This document shows, one piece after another, positions 54,681-63,885 of a stretch of DNA of 64,000 nucleotides. Location of the stretch: assembly GCA_037139195.1 (NCBI GenBank), contig JBAXGW010000015.1, forward strand, positions 6,644-70,643, in the 5' to 3' direction. The position numbers were made by a program, and so were the translations under genes. This DNA comes from JBAXGW01 sp037139195. Its GTDB lineage: Bacteria > Bacteroidota > Bacteroidia > Bacteroidales > JAHJDW01. The notes under the pieces were generated by a model. The model saw only the letters and a program-made list of their open reading frames with translations. It was not told the origin of the DNA and searched no databases. Position 1 is the stretch's first letter. Each line of letters opens with the position of its first letter.

Positions 54681-55418
54681 ATGATAACTCCAACATACAT
54701 TTTCGAAGAAAGCATTGATTCTACTAACAGTTATTTGCAAAATATTGTCGATACGGGCAATTGTAAAGAAGCAACAGTCGTCTATTGTGCAAAGCAGACA
54801 TCGGGTAGAGGTCAAGGCTCCAATAAATGGGAAAGTAATCCTAATGAAAATTGCACTTTTAGTGTTTATATTAATCCTTCTTTTTTAAAAGCATCGGAGC
54901 AATTTTATTTTAATAAAGCTATATGTTTGTCGGTTTGCGAATTAGTAGAAAAATATTCTAAAGTAGATGAAGTAAAAATAAAATGGCCCAATGATATTTA
55001 TGTACAGGATAAAAAAATAGCAGGAATATTAATTGAACATGCTGTGCTTGGCGATAACTTATATTCTTCAATAACGGGTATAGGATTAAATGTAAACCAA
55101 ACCATTTTCAAACATGCTCCAAACCCAACATCTTTAAAGTTGTTGAATAATGAGGATTTTGATGTATTATTGGTTTTAAATGATTTAGTGGAAATAATAT
55201 TAAAAAATTACTACACACTAAAAGTCAATTGTCGTACGCTTGATGAAGCATACAAAGATAAGCTATATCGACTAGACGAGTGGGCTGAGTTTTCGTATAA
55301 CAAAGCAAAAATTGTTGCAAAAATAATTGATGTAAATACTTTTGGACAGCTACTATTACTAAACGAAAATAATGAAGTGTTGAAATGTAGTTTTAAGGAG
55401 ATTGCTTACGTGATATAG
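54681..55418 (+). CDS. birA: Biotin--[acetyl-CoA-carboxylase] ligase
   Basis: 245 residues, the short monofunctional form without the DNA-binding HTH domain of E. coli BirA. Motifs: FEESIDSTNSYLQ, the biotin loop SGRGQGSNKWES, IKWPNDIYVQDKKIAGIL, and TGIGLNVNQ. It attaches biotin to carboxylase carrier proteins. It ends one base before the stop of the convergent SRPBCC gene. Confidence 0.95.
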   Translation: MITPTYIFEESIDSTNSYLQNIVDTGNCKEATVVYCAKQTSGRGQGSNKWESNPNENCTFSVYINPSFLKASEQFYFNKAICLSVCELVEKYSKVDEVKIKWPNDIYVQDKKIAGILIEHAVLGDNLYSSITGIGLNVNQTIFKHAPNPTSLKLLNNEDFDVLLVLNDLVEIILKNYYTLKVNCRTLDEAYKDKLYRLDEWAEFSYNKAKIVAKIIDVNTFGQLLLLNENNEVLKCSFKEIAYVI

Positions 55419-55826
55419 TTATTTTTCAGAAACCTCTTTTAATTTTTCAATTAAAGTGTTTACAAAGTTATTTAGTGGGCGTTCTGCCATTATTTTCAAA
55501 AATGGATTTAAATCAGCATTCATTACTATTTGACATTCGGTTTTATTATCAGGCAGAGTAGTAATATTTGTTACTAAATCAAAGTTAAAAGGGGTTTTAC
55601 CAGCAGATACATAAATAATTTTCGAATTTGGAATACAATTACCCAGTTCAAGTGATACATCAGCCATTCCCTCAATTGTGAAATTACAAGTAGAGGTGTC
55701 CGACGACCAGTTTGTTATTTGAGGAGGCATAAGCTTTTCGAAATTATTAAAATTTTTCAAAAACTCATACAACTTCACATCAATTTGATTGATAGTAAGT
55801 TTTTTACTTTGAATTGTAGTCATCAA
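55419..55826 (-). CDS. SRPBCC (START-like) family protein
   Basis: 135 residues. A complete small SRPBCC fold: QSKKLTINQIDVKLYEFLKN, MPPQITNWSSDTSTCNFTIE and a C-terminal helix RPLNNFVNTLIEKLKEVSEK. Such domains hold hydrophobic ligands; the ligand is unknown. It is 12 nt after pyrE on the same strand and is likely its operon partner. The initiating Met could be residue 1 or 2. Confidence 0.85.
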   Translation of the reverse strand: MMTTIQSKKLTINQIDVKLYEFLKNFNNFEKLMPPQITNWSSDTSTCNFTIEGMADVSLELGNCIPNSKIIYVSAGKTPFNFDLVTNITTLPDNKTECQIVMNADLNPFLKIMAERPLNNFVNTLIEKLKEVSEK

Positions 55827-55838
55827 TTAAGAGTCGGA

Positions 55839-56489
55839 TTATTTATGTAGTTCAGTCCAAGCAATAGGGTCTTTATGCCATTCTATAAGAGAAGCGTATT
55901 CCGTTTCGTTTATATAGTTAGATGAAAGAGCTTGTTCCAAAATTACTTCATAATTAGTAAGAGTAACTAAAGGGCATTTAGCTTTTTTAAATGCAGCAAC
56001 CGCAGTTTCAAAGCCATAAGTAGATATTGCAGCCATTCCTTTAACAGAACAACCTGCATTTTTTAATGCTTCAATTGCCTTTAAACTACTTCCACCAGTA
56101 GAAACCAAATCTTCAATTACTATAACAGTTTGTTTAGGCTCTAAGTAGCCTTCAATTTGATTTCCAAGACCATGCGATTTAGCATCAGGACGTACATATA
56201 TGAAAGGAAGGCCTAAATCTTGAGCAACCAAAACGCCTACAGCTATAGCTCCTGTAGCAACTCCAGCAATTACATCGGGTTTGCCAAAGTTGTCGGTTAT
56301 TGCATTAGCCAATTCTTGACGAATATAATTTCTGATTTTTGGATATGACAAAGTAATTCTATTATCACAATATATAGGAGATTTCCAGCCAGAAGACCAA
56401 GTGAAAGGATTGTTTGGTTGTAATTTCACTGCTTTAACCTGCATTAAAAACTGTGCAACTTTTAAAGCTGTTTCGTTGGTTTTTTTCAT
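55839..56489 (-). CDS. pyrE: Orotate phosphoribosyltransferase
   Basis: 216 residues. PRPP-binding loop VIVIEDLVSTGGSSLKA at about 120-136, substrate loop KSHGLGNQIEGYL, and the N-terminal NPFTWSSGWKSPIYCDNRIT typical of Bacteroidota PyrE. It converts orotate and PRPP to OMP, the step two after PyrC, which is also in the window. Its -7 box ends 4 nt before the ATG, so the transcript is near-leaderless. Confidence 0.97.
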   Translation of the reverse strand: MKKTNETALKVAQFLMQVKAVKLQPNNPFTWSSGWKSPIYCDNRITLSYPKIRNYIRQELANAITDNFGKPDVIAGVATGAIAVGVLVAQDLGLPFIYVRPDAKSHGLGNQIEGYLEPKQTVIVIEDLVSTGGSSLKAIEALKNAGCSVKGMAAISTYGFETAVAAFKKAKCPLVTLTNYEVILEQALSSNYINETEYASLIEWHKDPIAWTELHK

Positions 56490-56493
56490 AATA

Positions 56494-56525
56494 CAAACCT
56501 ATCAATTTTTTTTTATTTTAACAAA
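56494..56525 (-). promoter_or_regulatory. pyrE promoter, near-leaderless
   Basis: On the minus strand: TTTG (56522-56525), a 20-nt spacer, TAGGTTTG (56494-56501), then 4 nt to the pyrE ATG at 56489. Both boxes fit consensus. Confidence 0.65.
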
Positions 56526-56578
56526 TAGATTATCGAGTTTTTTATCTGTATTAAGTAGTTTTATAATCAAATATATTT

Positions 56579-56586
56579 TACTTTTG
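56579..56586 (+). promoter_or_regulatory. -7 box for Nudix gene
   Basis: TACTTTTG, 18 nt before the ATG at 56605, divergent from the pyrE promoter. Confidence 0.5.
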
Positions 56587-56604
56587 TTCTAATCATAAAA
56601 AATA

Positions 56605-57201
56605 ATGTATAGATTTTACTGTCAAGAAAAGGAAATAATATTAGATTCGATTGCTTTTTCAGAAAAAGATTCAATAGTAATATTAAATTCTTTTGAGTTA
56701 AGAAATTATTACCATTTGTTTTTCGAAACAATTAATTCTTCGTTGATCATATATTGTAAAGATATAAATGCCTGTTGGAATCAGCTTTGCAGTGATTTTT
56801 ATGTTATAGAAGCTGCTGGTGGTTGTGTAATTAAGAATAGCAGTCAACTTTTATGCATTTATAGATTCGATAAATGGGATTTGCCTAAAGGAAAAATTGA
56901 AGAGGGAGAGTTGCATAGCGAAGCAGCTTTGAGAGAAGTAATGGAAGAAACTGGGTTGAATGGCATTTCAATAATTAAAGAATTACCATCTACATTTCAT
57001 ATTTATCGATTGAATTCTAAAAATATTCTTAAAAAAACATATTGGTTCGAAATGATATGCTCATCTTCCGAAAACGCTGTACCGCAAACAGAGGAAGGAA
57101 TAACTGAAGTTAAATGGGAAGATTTTTCTAGCTTAAATGTTCAGTTGAGCAATACTTATGCATCGCTCAGATGTTTATTTGAAGATTATATTAAAAGATA
57201 A
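56605..57201 (+). CDS. Nudix hydrolase with N-terminal extension
   Basis: 198 residues. The Nudix box occupies 96-118, from the Gly of GKIEEGE through E102 to REVMEETGL, with all catalytic Glu and Arg present. The first 65 residues are a small alpha/beta segment of unknown role. Nudix enzymes cleave nucleoside diphosphates linked to another group; the substrate is unknown. It is divergent from pyrE. Confidence 0.92.
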   Translation: MYRFYCQEKEIILDSIAFSEKDSIVILNSFELRNYYHLFFETINSSLIIYCKDINACWNQLCSDFYVIEAAGGCVIKNSSQLLCIYRFDKWDLPKGKIEEGELHSEAALREVMEETGLNGISIIKELPSTFHIYRLNSKNILKKTYWFEMICSSSENAVPQTEEGITEVKWEDFSSLNVQLSNTYASLRCLFEDYIKR

Positions 57202-57314
57202 ATGCAGATTATAAATTGTGCGTGGTTCTGCTAAATCGCCTCAATTATGTAGGCTATGTATTGTCATAAAATTAGTTTACAGGTTAATATGTAATAGATT
57301 TTATTTTTATCAGA
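57202..57314. other. Spacer between Nudix gene and transposase element
   Basis: No gene or clear terminator was seen. The hairpin array of the transposon begins right after it. Confidence 0.4.
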
Positions 57315-57952
57315 GCCCTGAAAGGGCATAATATGCTAACACAGGGCGAAGTCCTGTGAAGTGGCGAAGCCACGAAAGAGTGAGCCCTGAAAGGGCGCAA
57401 TAATCAATCCCAAACATATCGCTCATCATATTCTACCTGATATTTTTCGAGGAAAGCTCTATATTCGTTTTGAAAGTTCTTTTTTTGATGATGTTCTGTT
57501 TGGTTCGCTATGTAATTTATTACTACATCAATTTCTGAAGGATTTACCGAAAAAGCACCATACCCATCTTGCCAGTAAAAGTTCCTTAGCAACTCTTCTT
57601 TTGTCTTAATCCATTTTGAGCTGTGCGACTTCAGTTCTTCCAGCAACTTCATTAATGGAATCTTTTTAGAAAGCATGCAAAGTATATGAACATGATCGGT
57701 ATAGCCGCCAATTTTTAATGGATGGCATTCCATTTTTTTGCAAATTCCACCCAGATAGGCATATAACTCATCTTTAACCGATTCGCTAATAAGTGCTTCT
57801 CTGTATTTTGTGCTAAACACGATGTGTATATAATTTTTTACGAGCGATTGTCCCATAGATTTTTTTATTGCGCCCTTTCAGGGCTTTGTTTCTGAACTTC
57901 GTTCTTTTCGCAGGGCTACTCCCAGCTTTAGGGTATTACGTCCTTTCAGGAC
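57315..57952 (-). mobile_element. IS200/IS605- or RAYT-like element with flanking REP hairpins
   Basis: Left side: GCCCTGAAAGGGC at 57315-57327 and 57384-57396, with hairpins ACAGGGCGAAGTCCTGT (about 57341-57357) and GTGGCGAAGCCAC (57361-57373) between. Right side: the reverse complement GCCCTTTCAGGGC (57872-57884) and the variant GTCCTTTCAGGAC (57940-57952). The single transposase gene lies between. No inverted ends with target duplication are expected for this class. Confidence 0.8.
57404..57856 (-). CDS. Y1 (HUH) transposase, TnpA/RAYT-like
   Basis: 150 residues, full length for single-domain Y1_Tnp. HUH motif HVH at 55-57 (GGYTDHVHILC) and likely catalytic Tyr115 in EIDVVINYIANQTEHHQ; WQDGYGAFSVN is conserved in the family. 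The enzyme cuts single-stranded DNA at hairpins and forms a 5'-phosphotyrosine. No TnpB/IscB partner is near. It appears intact. Mirror-image hairpins on both sides favour a REP-associated or IS200-like system. Confidence 0.92.
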   Translation of the reverse strand: MGQSLVKNYIHIVFSTKYREALISESVKDELYAYLGGICKKMECHPLKIGGYTDHVHILCMLSKKIPLMKLLEELKSHSSKWIKTKEELLRNFYWQDGYGAFSVNPSEIDVVINYIANQTEHHQKKNFQNEYRAFLEKYQVEYDERYVWD

Positions 57953-58019
57953 TTATGCAGCAAAAATAACTCGTTTTCATTATAAAATCTGCTACTAATC
58001 CACCCACTAACAAATCTGT

Positions 58020-58082
58020 CATCAGAAAAAGAGAGGTTGCCATCAGAAAAAGAGAAGTACTCATCGGAAAAAAGGAAACTGC
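58020..58082. repeat. Three imperfect 21-nt tandem repeats
   Basis: Units CATCAGAAAAAGAGAGGTTGC, CATCAGAAAAAGAGAAGTACT and a more diverged CATCGGAAAAAAGGAAACTGC. They sit downstream of the barrel protein stop (58110). Too few copies and no spacers for CRISPR; each is seven codons long. Confidence 0.75.
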
Positions 58083-58109
58083 TCTCTGAAATGGTGAAAC
58101 TATAGTCTA

Positions 58110-59777
58110 TTAGAACGAGTAAGTAATACCTCCTATTAAATTAAACTTTTGCTTAGGATAGTTTAGCCATGGGTAATGACGAACTGCTACTATATTATTG
58201 AAATTAACAAATGCCGATAGTATTTTTGAATATCGGTATTCTATTCCAATATTAAAATCAAATGCTGCTTTATTTATACGGTATGATGTATTTAAAGTAG
58301 TGTCGTAATTTTTGCCATACGTTTGTCCTAAATAGTAAAGCTCAGCTTTGGTAATAATTTTATCTTGTATATTATACTCAGCAGCAATTTTTCCTGCTAT
58401 TGTTGGTTTATACCAAGCGTAAGCCTCCTTTGAAGTTTGGTAATTATTGTATTCGCCACCAATTAATATTTTTATTTTTTCATTTTTCTGATATGCTATT
58501 TCTCCACTTGCTTTCAGATATTTTACATCGTCGTAAATAACGTTAAATCTATTGTGAAGCAATTCCGATGTGTCTGCTGTATACATTGCCATATTTATCA
58601 TGTTATGGCTTGACAAATTCGCATTAAACGAAATCTTCGAGTTTATATTCCCTTTTAGTCCAAAGTATGCATAAAGCTTTTCGCGTGTGTTGGCATATTC
58701 TACAAGTGGGTTAATAAATGGATTTTCTGTGCTTAAACTTCTAAAAGAGTTTTTCTGAACATTTCCATCAATTCCTCCATAAACCATCAGTATGTTTTCG
58801 GCAATTTGAAGGTTTACATCAATACAAGGAAAAAATCTTAAATAAGATGTGGTATCAGCTTCTACAATTGCTTTAACACCGCCTTTAATTGTAATATCAT
58901 TTGCTTTAAAAGAAACAGTTGGAATAATTTTAATAATACCATCTGAAAGCGTGTCTTTGGTATTGCTTAAATTATTATAGTCGGCTTCAATAAGTAATCC
59001 AATTTTTTCATCTTGCATGTCGGCATCCAAATTTATTTCTTTGTCTAAATCGGCTGCAAATGAAACATTGTTTTCGAATGTTTTAAACATATCAAACAAA
59101 TTATAATAGTTAAGATTAATCTTATGATTTAATTTGTCGTGATTTGTATAAGTGCTATAATACGTATTTTTAATTTCCGATAAGGAAAAGCGTTGTTTAA
59201 TCTCATCATTTTTTATATCAGTGAATTTTCGAGTGTCGAAGCCATAATAATGAACCACGTTACGATTCCAGCTAATATTTGATTTAAACGTATGGTTTTT
59301 AAAATATTTTTCGGCATTTCCATTTAATAAGTTCATGCTATAACCAGGGAAACCTACATTTTCAATTTTTCCATTTGATGATAAATGGCGATAACTAAAG
59401 CCAAGCGAATGCTTTTTAGAACGACCATTGTTAAAATAAACTTCTGCCATTGGCGTTTGATAAGGTCCGTATCCAATTTTAATAAGCGATTTATATAGCT
59501 TAGTTAATGGCTCACCGCTCATTTTAGCTGCTGAAATAGGCTCAACTTCGAATTTCGTATCGATACGTTTTGGCTGATTTACATATTGAATATCAGGTTT
59601 TTTTTCGGTAGGCTTAATAACAGTAGGGCGTTCACTTACTTTAAAAGCATCTTTTATTTCGGGCTTATAATCCGAAAAGTTATAAATAACATCATTTATT
59701 GTATCTTGAGCCGACAAATTGAGGCCAATTAGTAGAAAAGTCACACATGCTATTGATATTATTGTTTTCTTATTCAT
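58110..59777 (-). CDS. Outer-membrane beta-barrel-like protein (TPR-coupled)
   Basis: 555 residues from the ATG at 59777, preceded by GGGAGG, a strong ribosome-binding site. An ATG at 59807 would also be possible but lacks the signal peptide at the right place. Signal peptide 1-23 (ending NLSAQ), then a Pro/Lys-rich segment with KPEIKDAFKVSERPTVIKP, then alternating amphipathic strands such as SKKHSLGFSYRHLSSNGK, KISFNANLSSHN and a last strand FNLIGGITYSF that ends in Phe, as outer-membrane barrels do. No plug domain. It overlaps the upstream TPR gene by 8 nt (ATGAATAA), so they are made together; function unknown. Confidence 0.8.
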   Translation of the reverse strand: MNKKTIISIACVTFLLIGLNLSAQDTINDVIYNFSDYKPEIKDAFKVSERPTVIKPTEKKPDIQYVNQPKRIDTKFEVEPISAAKMSGEPLTKLYKSLIKIGYGPYQTPMAEVYFNNGRSKKHSLGFSYRHLSSNGKIENVGFPGYSMNLLNGNAEKYFKNHTFKSNISWNRNVVHYYGFDTRKFTDIKNDEIKQRFSLSEIKNTYYSTYTNHDKLNHKINLNYYNLFDMFKTFENNVSFAADLDKEINLDADMQDEKIGLLIEADYNNLSNTKDTLSDGIIKIIPTVSFKANDITIKGGVKAIVEADTTSYLRFFPCIDVNLQIAENILMVYGGIDGNVQKNSFRSLSTENPFINPLVEYANTREKLYAYFGLKGNINSKISFNANLSSHNMINMAMYTADTSELLHNRFNVIYDDVKYLKASGEIAYQKNEKIKILIGGEYNNYQTSKEAYAWYKPTIAGKIAAEYNIQDKIITKAELYYLGQTYGKNYDTTLNTSYRINKAAFDFNIGIEYRYSKILSAFVNFNNIVAVRHYPWLNYPKQKFNLIGGITYSF

Positions 59778-62700
59778 TGTTACCTCCCTCATTTGGGTTA
59801 GTTTCATTCTTTTTATTTTTATCTTCTTCTGTTGGTTGAATCTGATTGCTTGGATCAGCTTGCTCTGTTTGTTTAGCAGGTTGAGTGGTTTCCGGAGTAA
59901 CCGTATTTGTAGTATCGGTTTTTTCTTCTGGTTTCACTTGGTTCTCTGGTTTCACCTGATTGCTTGGGTCAACATTATTTGTAGGTGCCAGCGAATCTGC
60001 TTTAATAATTTCTTTCTGCACAGGAATTGAATCTAAAACAGGTTCCTTGAAAAGTTTGTCCTGTTCTTTACTGTTATTATCAATATACTTTATCGATTCT
60101 TCCTGTTGTTGAATTCTTAATTTTTCTAATTCTATTTTCTTCTTTTCTTCTTCTTCTTTTAAGCGTTTTTCTTCAAGGAAAATAGCATCTAGTTTTTGTT
60201 GAGCTTCCATTACAAGGTCTTTACCATCGTAATTATCAATTATGCTTTTTAATGTATGCTTAGCTTGGAAAGTATTACCAACTTTAACATAATTGTCGGC
60301 TAATAAAATAAAAGCTTTTGCCACCCAATAATCATAAGAAGGCACTTGGTTAATTAATTCAAATATTTGTTTTTCGCATTCGCTGTTTAAACCTTGACGG
60401 AAATATATAAGCGAAATATAATATTTCGATTCGGCGCCTATTTCGGTTTTAGATGATTTTGCAATATACTGAAATTCGCCAATTGCCATTGTTAGGCTGT
60501 CCATATTGTAAGCTGAGCGAGCAATTGTAATTTGAGCTTCGTCTTCGTATTCTTTTGTGATTTTTTGAGTGCTTAGCACTTTTTTCGAAGCTTCAATTGC
60601 TTGTGTATAATTTTTCAGTTTATACGAAGTGCGCATCATCCCAATTCTCGAAATAATAATATTGGTTTTATCTTCGGCATATTTTTCAAGTAATGCATAG
60701 TTTTTATAGGCTTTATCGAAGTTGCTTTTTTCGTAGGTTATCTTACATGCCTTGATAAGAGCTGTTTCTGTAAATTTGTTTTTGGTTTGGTCTATTACAT
60801 ATTCGTAGCCAACTAGTGCATTATCTAAATTGTTTTGCTTGTATTCGCATTCTGCTTTGTAGAAGTTAGCATTTAAAGCGAATAAGCCTTTACTAAATTT
60901 GCTTAAATAATTTGCAAAACTCTTAACTGCATTTTCGCAATCGCTATCGAGGTATCTATTAATCGCTGCTTGATAAGTGATTGAATCTTGTTCGTTTTCC
61001 GAAACATTTTGGTTTGATAAACCTTTTACAATATCGAAAAAGTCTTCTGGCTTATTTCTATCAACGCTTATGTTACGTATACTAACAAGTGCACTTTTAG
61101 ATTCGTCGGTATTTGGATAATCAGCAATTATTGTTTTAAAGGTTTCTAGCGCATTTTCGTATTCCTTGTCATTATATTGAATCATTCCTTTTCGCGAAAG
61201 AGCACTCTTTACTAAAATGCTATTTTTATTGTTTTTAATAATATCATCAAAAACTGCAATTGCTTTATCGTTTTTCTCTCTTAGCTGGTAAGTACGGCCA
61301 AGCTCAAATTTTGCATCTGCAATATAAGTTGAGTTTGGATATTTGCTAAGCATTAAACTTAAGATATTTTCTTTTTCGTCAAATTTTTGAGTTAAACCAG
61401 CAGCCAACGACTGTTGATACATTGCATAATCGGCATCGTAGAAGCTTTCCTTTGTTGCTTTTGAATAATAATCGTAAGCCGTTGAATATTCTTTATTGAT
61501 AAAATAGCAATCACCAACGCGTAACGATGCATCTAAAACTCTGGTCGATTTTTCGTTTTCTGGGTCTTTTAAGTATTTTCTGAACCAAGTAATGGATTCT
61601 GGATAGTTTTTCTGATTGAAATAGCAATAGCCAATATTATAATTTGCAAGGTTGAATTCATTTAAAGCAACTGCTCCTGGAGTGAAAAGAAAACTTTTAT
61701 AATTGCTAAGTGCTTTATTATAATCGTTTTTACGATAGAAAGATTCGCCAAGCCAGTAATAACTAAGGGATTGAATGGTTTTATTATATAAAAAACTACT
61801 TGATTTTTCGAATAATGGTAATGAGCCTTTTATATCATTTGCATTAAAAAGTTCAACTCCTCTATTGTAAAGAATTTGTTGATAGGCCGTTTTCAATTGT
61901 TCATCTTTAATGTCAATTTTTTCAATTGATTCAAGAGCGTCTTTATAATTGTTTGTTGTTAAATAAAGGTTCATTAAATAATTGTAAGCTTCAAATCGTT
62001 TAGGTGAATTTGGATATTCTTTCAAATACAACTGAAAAGCATCAATTGCTTCGTTGTATGGATTGAAGGAGATGTCGTACATAACTTTAGCAAAGTTGAA
62101 TAACGCATCTTCTTTTATTTCTTTATCAAAGCTCATTTTAGATGCTTCCTGAAAAGCGTTCTTTGCGTAGTTTTTGTTTTTTGTGTTTAAATAGCAAGTG
62201 CCTAAAAGATACAGTGCATTTTGTGTAAGCGAGTCTTTTTCTACAATACATTTAGAGAAGTTTGTAATTGCAGTGTGATTATCACCCGATTTATAATAAG
62301 CAAAACCTAATTGGTAGTAGTCTTCACGCGTTGAAAGTCCATTTGCTTGAATAAATTTTTCTAAATAAGGTATTGATTCTTTGTATTGACCAATTCCGTA
62401 GTACGATTCACCAAGAATTCGAGTTATTTCATTAGAGCGTTTAACGTTTGTAGAATCAAGTAGAGCAGGAGCATATTCAATAACTTTATCGAATTTATTT
62501 TGCATATAATAAATTTGCACAATATAATAAGGAACGATAGGACCAAAGTTTTTATCTTCTTTAAGTGTTTGAAAACCTAATAAAGCAGTTTCGTAGTTCT
62601 TTTCTTGATAAGCAATATGAGAATAATAATAAGTTGCAGTTTGTTTAAATGGCGTTTCTTTATCTTTTACATCAAAAAGAAAACCTTTTGCTTTTGCAAA

Positions 62701-63168
62701 ATTGTTTATGGTAAAATAGCTATATCCTAATTTGTAATTATATTCTATAATTTCGTTTTCGGTTAGCATTTCTTTATCAGTGCGTTCCATCCATTCTATT
62801 ACTTTTTCGTAATGTTTTTGACGATAATAGAATCTGCCTAAATGGAAATAAGCTAGTTTAATTTTTGGTGATTCGGGGTGAAGCTCGATGAAATTTAATA
62901 GCATTGACTCTGCATTTTCATGATATAATTCTACCGCACATAAAGCAGCATAATATCCAGAATTTGTGCTAATTACAGAGCTGTTGTTGCCTGATAGCTC
63001 TAAGGCTTTTAAAAAGTATTCCTCGGCTTGTCCATATTTTTGTTTGTTGAAAAGCTCGTGAGCAATTCGATATGTTAAATTTGGCTCGGAATAAAACATC
63101 GTTCTTTGCGAAAAAGACTGCGATGCTACTAATAAAAATGCAAAAACTGCAATAAATTTTTTAACCAT
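59770..63168 (-). CDS. Large TPR-repeat periplasmic/outer-membrane protein
   Basis: 1,132 residues from the ATG at 63168 (MVKKFIAVFAFLLVASQSF). An upstream start at 63204 would put a hydrophilic stretch before the signal peptide. At least twenty TPR-like units follow (for example YGQAEEYFLKALELSGNNSS, AITNFSKCIVEKDSLTQNAL, YSTAYDYYSKATKES). About 1020-1060 is a Glu/Lys coiled segment (EEKRLKEEEEKKKIELEKL), and the tail is Pro/Asn/Gln-rich with repeats like DPSNQVKP, ENQVKP, DPSNQIQP. The TPR array probably forms a protein-binding scaffold for the coupled barrel protein. Exact role unknown. Confidence 0.85.
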   Translation of the reverse strand: MVKKFIAVFAFLLVASQSFSQRTMFYSEPNLTYRIAHELFNKQKYGQAEEYFLKALELSGNNSSVISTNSGYYAALCAVELYHENAESMLLNFIELHPESPKIKLAYFHLGRFYYRQKHYEKVIEWMERTDKEMLTENEIIEYNYKLGYSYFTINNFAKAKGFLFDVKDKETPFKQTATYYYSHIAYQEKNYETALLGFQTLKEDKNFGPIVPYYIVQIYYMQNKFDKVIEYAPALLDSTNVKRSNEITRILGESYYGIGQYKESIPYLEKFIQANGLSTREDYYQLGFAYYKSGDNHTAITNFSKCIVEKDSLTQNALYLLGTCYLNTKNKNYAKNAFQEASKMSFDKEIKEDALFNFAKVMYDISFNPYNEAIDAFQLYLKEYPNSPKRFEAYNYLMNLYLTTNNYKDALESIEKIDIKDEQLKTAYQQILYNRGVELFNANDIKGSLPLFEKSSSFLYNKTIQSLSYYWLGESFYRKNDYNKALSNYKSFLFTPGAVALNEFNLANYNIGYCYFNQKNYPESITWFRKYLKDPENEKSTRVLDASLRVGDCYFINKEYSTAYDYYSKATKESFYDADYAMYQQSLAAGLTQKFDEKENILSLMLSKYPNSTYIADAKFELGRTYQLREKNDKAIAVFDDIIKNNKNSILVKSALSRKGMIQYNDKEYENALETFKTIIADYPNTDESKSALVSIRNISVDRNKPEDFFDIVKGLSNQNVSENEQDSITYQAAINRYLDSDCENAVKSFANYLSKFSKGLFALNANFYKAECEYKQNNLDNALVGYEYVIDQTKNKFTETALIKACKITYEKSNFDKAYKNYALLEKYAEDKTNIIISRIGMMRTSYKLKNYTQAIEASKKVLSTQKITKEYEDEAQITIARSAYNMDSLTMAIGEFQYIAKSSKTEIGAESKYYISLIYFRQGLNSECEKQIFELINQVPSYDYWVAKAFILLADNYVKVGNTFQAKHTLKSIIDNYDGKDLVMEAQQKLDAIFLEEKRLKEEEEKKKIELEKLRIQQQEESIKYIDNNSKEQDKLFKEPVLDSIPVQKEIIKADSLAPTNNVDPSNQVKPENQVKPEEKTDTTNTVTPETTQPAKQTEQADPSNQIQPTEEDKNKKNETNPNEGGNNE

Positions 63169-63204
63169 AAACAATTTATTATGATGTAATATATTGATAT
63201 ACAA

Positions 63205-63446
63205 TGTTATTTTGTGTTTCGTGTAACATTACAAAACACAGAATATTGAAAAATAAAATTAAATATTGAAAGCCAGTGAATAATTGATTGGTGGATTAAT
63301 TAATAACAAACGGGTGTTAATAACACAATAATGGTGCAAGGTGCACGGTAACAGGTAAACGATTTGTATATTTGCCCATAAAGTGGTTAATAAGCCTTTC
63401 GGCGACGTAACTATATGAATTTGCCATTCACCATTCACGAAAAAAA
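63205..63446. other. Gap between TPR gene and rnpB
   Basis: No gene on either strand that I can support. The left part probably contains the TPR gene promoter; the right part is the U-rich end of rnpB. Confidence 0.4.
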
Positions 63447-63817
63447 GCTGCAAAACTATAAGCCGGGTTCTGTATCCTCGACGAATCAAGGCTTCTATCA
63501 TTTATCTAGGCGTATTATCACTAATGCGCTCAATCAACCTACCCTCCGAGATCAGGCGAGCAACCCTCAAGCCTCGGTTTATTTGGTCTTTCAATCCATA
63601 AGGTTTACCCGCAAAGTTTGTCGCCAAACTTGCCGTGAGCTCTTACCTCACGTTTTCACCCTTATCCGCCAGCAGGCGGACGGTATATTTTTCTGTGGCA
63701 CTTTCTGTTCCTCAAAGATTTCTCCGTGAAGACCTTCCCGTTAGGAAGTATGGCGCTCTGTATTGCCCGGACTTTCCTCTCTCCAAATTAATGAACAGCG
63801 ATAGAACGTTTTGCAGC
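63447..63817 (-). ncRNA. rnpB: RNase P RNA (class A)
   Basis: About 371 nt on the minus strand. The 5' end GCTGCAAAAC (from 63817) pairs with GTTTTGCAGC (63447-63456) to form P1. The universal 5' motif GAGGAAAGTCCGGGC and the 3' motif ACAGAACCCGGCTTAT are both present in the right order. A T-run follows the 3' end. The catalytic RNA matures tRNA 5' ends. Open frames on either strand across it are incidental. Confidence 0.95.
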
Positions 63818-63821
63818 AATG

Positions 63822-63829
63822 CAAAGATA
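63822..63829 (-). promoter_or_regulatory. -7 box of rnpB
   Basis: TATCTTTG on the minus strand, 4 nt before the inferred rnpB 5' end at 63817. It agrees with the boundary given by P1 pairing. Confidence 0.65.
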
Positions 63830-63885
63830 GCTTATTTCTTGAAATGTGACGTGTGAAAGTTTAAAAGATTTCGACAATAAAAAAA

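Noticed and set aside
58020..58082. CRISPR array
   Set aside because: Only three imperfect, directly adjoining 21-nt units, no spacers, no cas genes anywhere in the window.
63415..63856. Plus- and minus-strand short protein genes near the right end
   Set aside because: They lie over RNase P RNA, which is identified by both conserved ends and a matching P1 helix.
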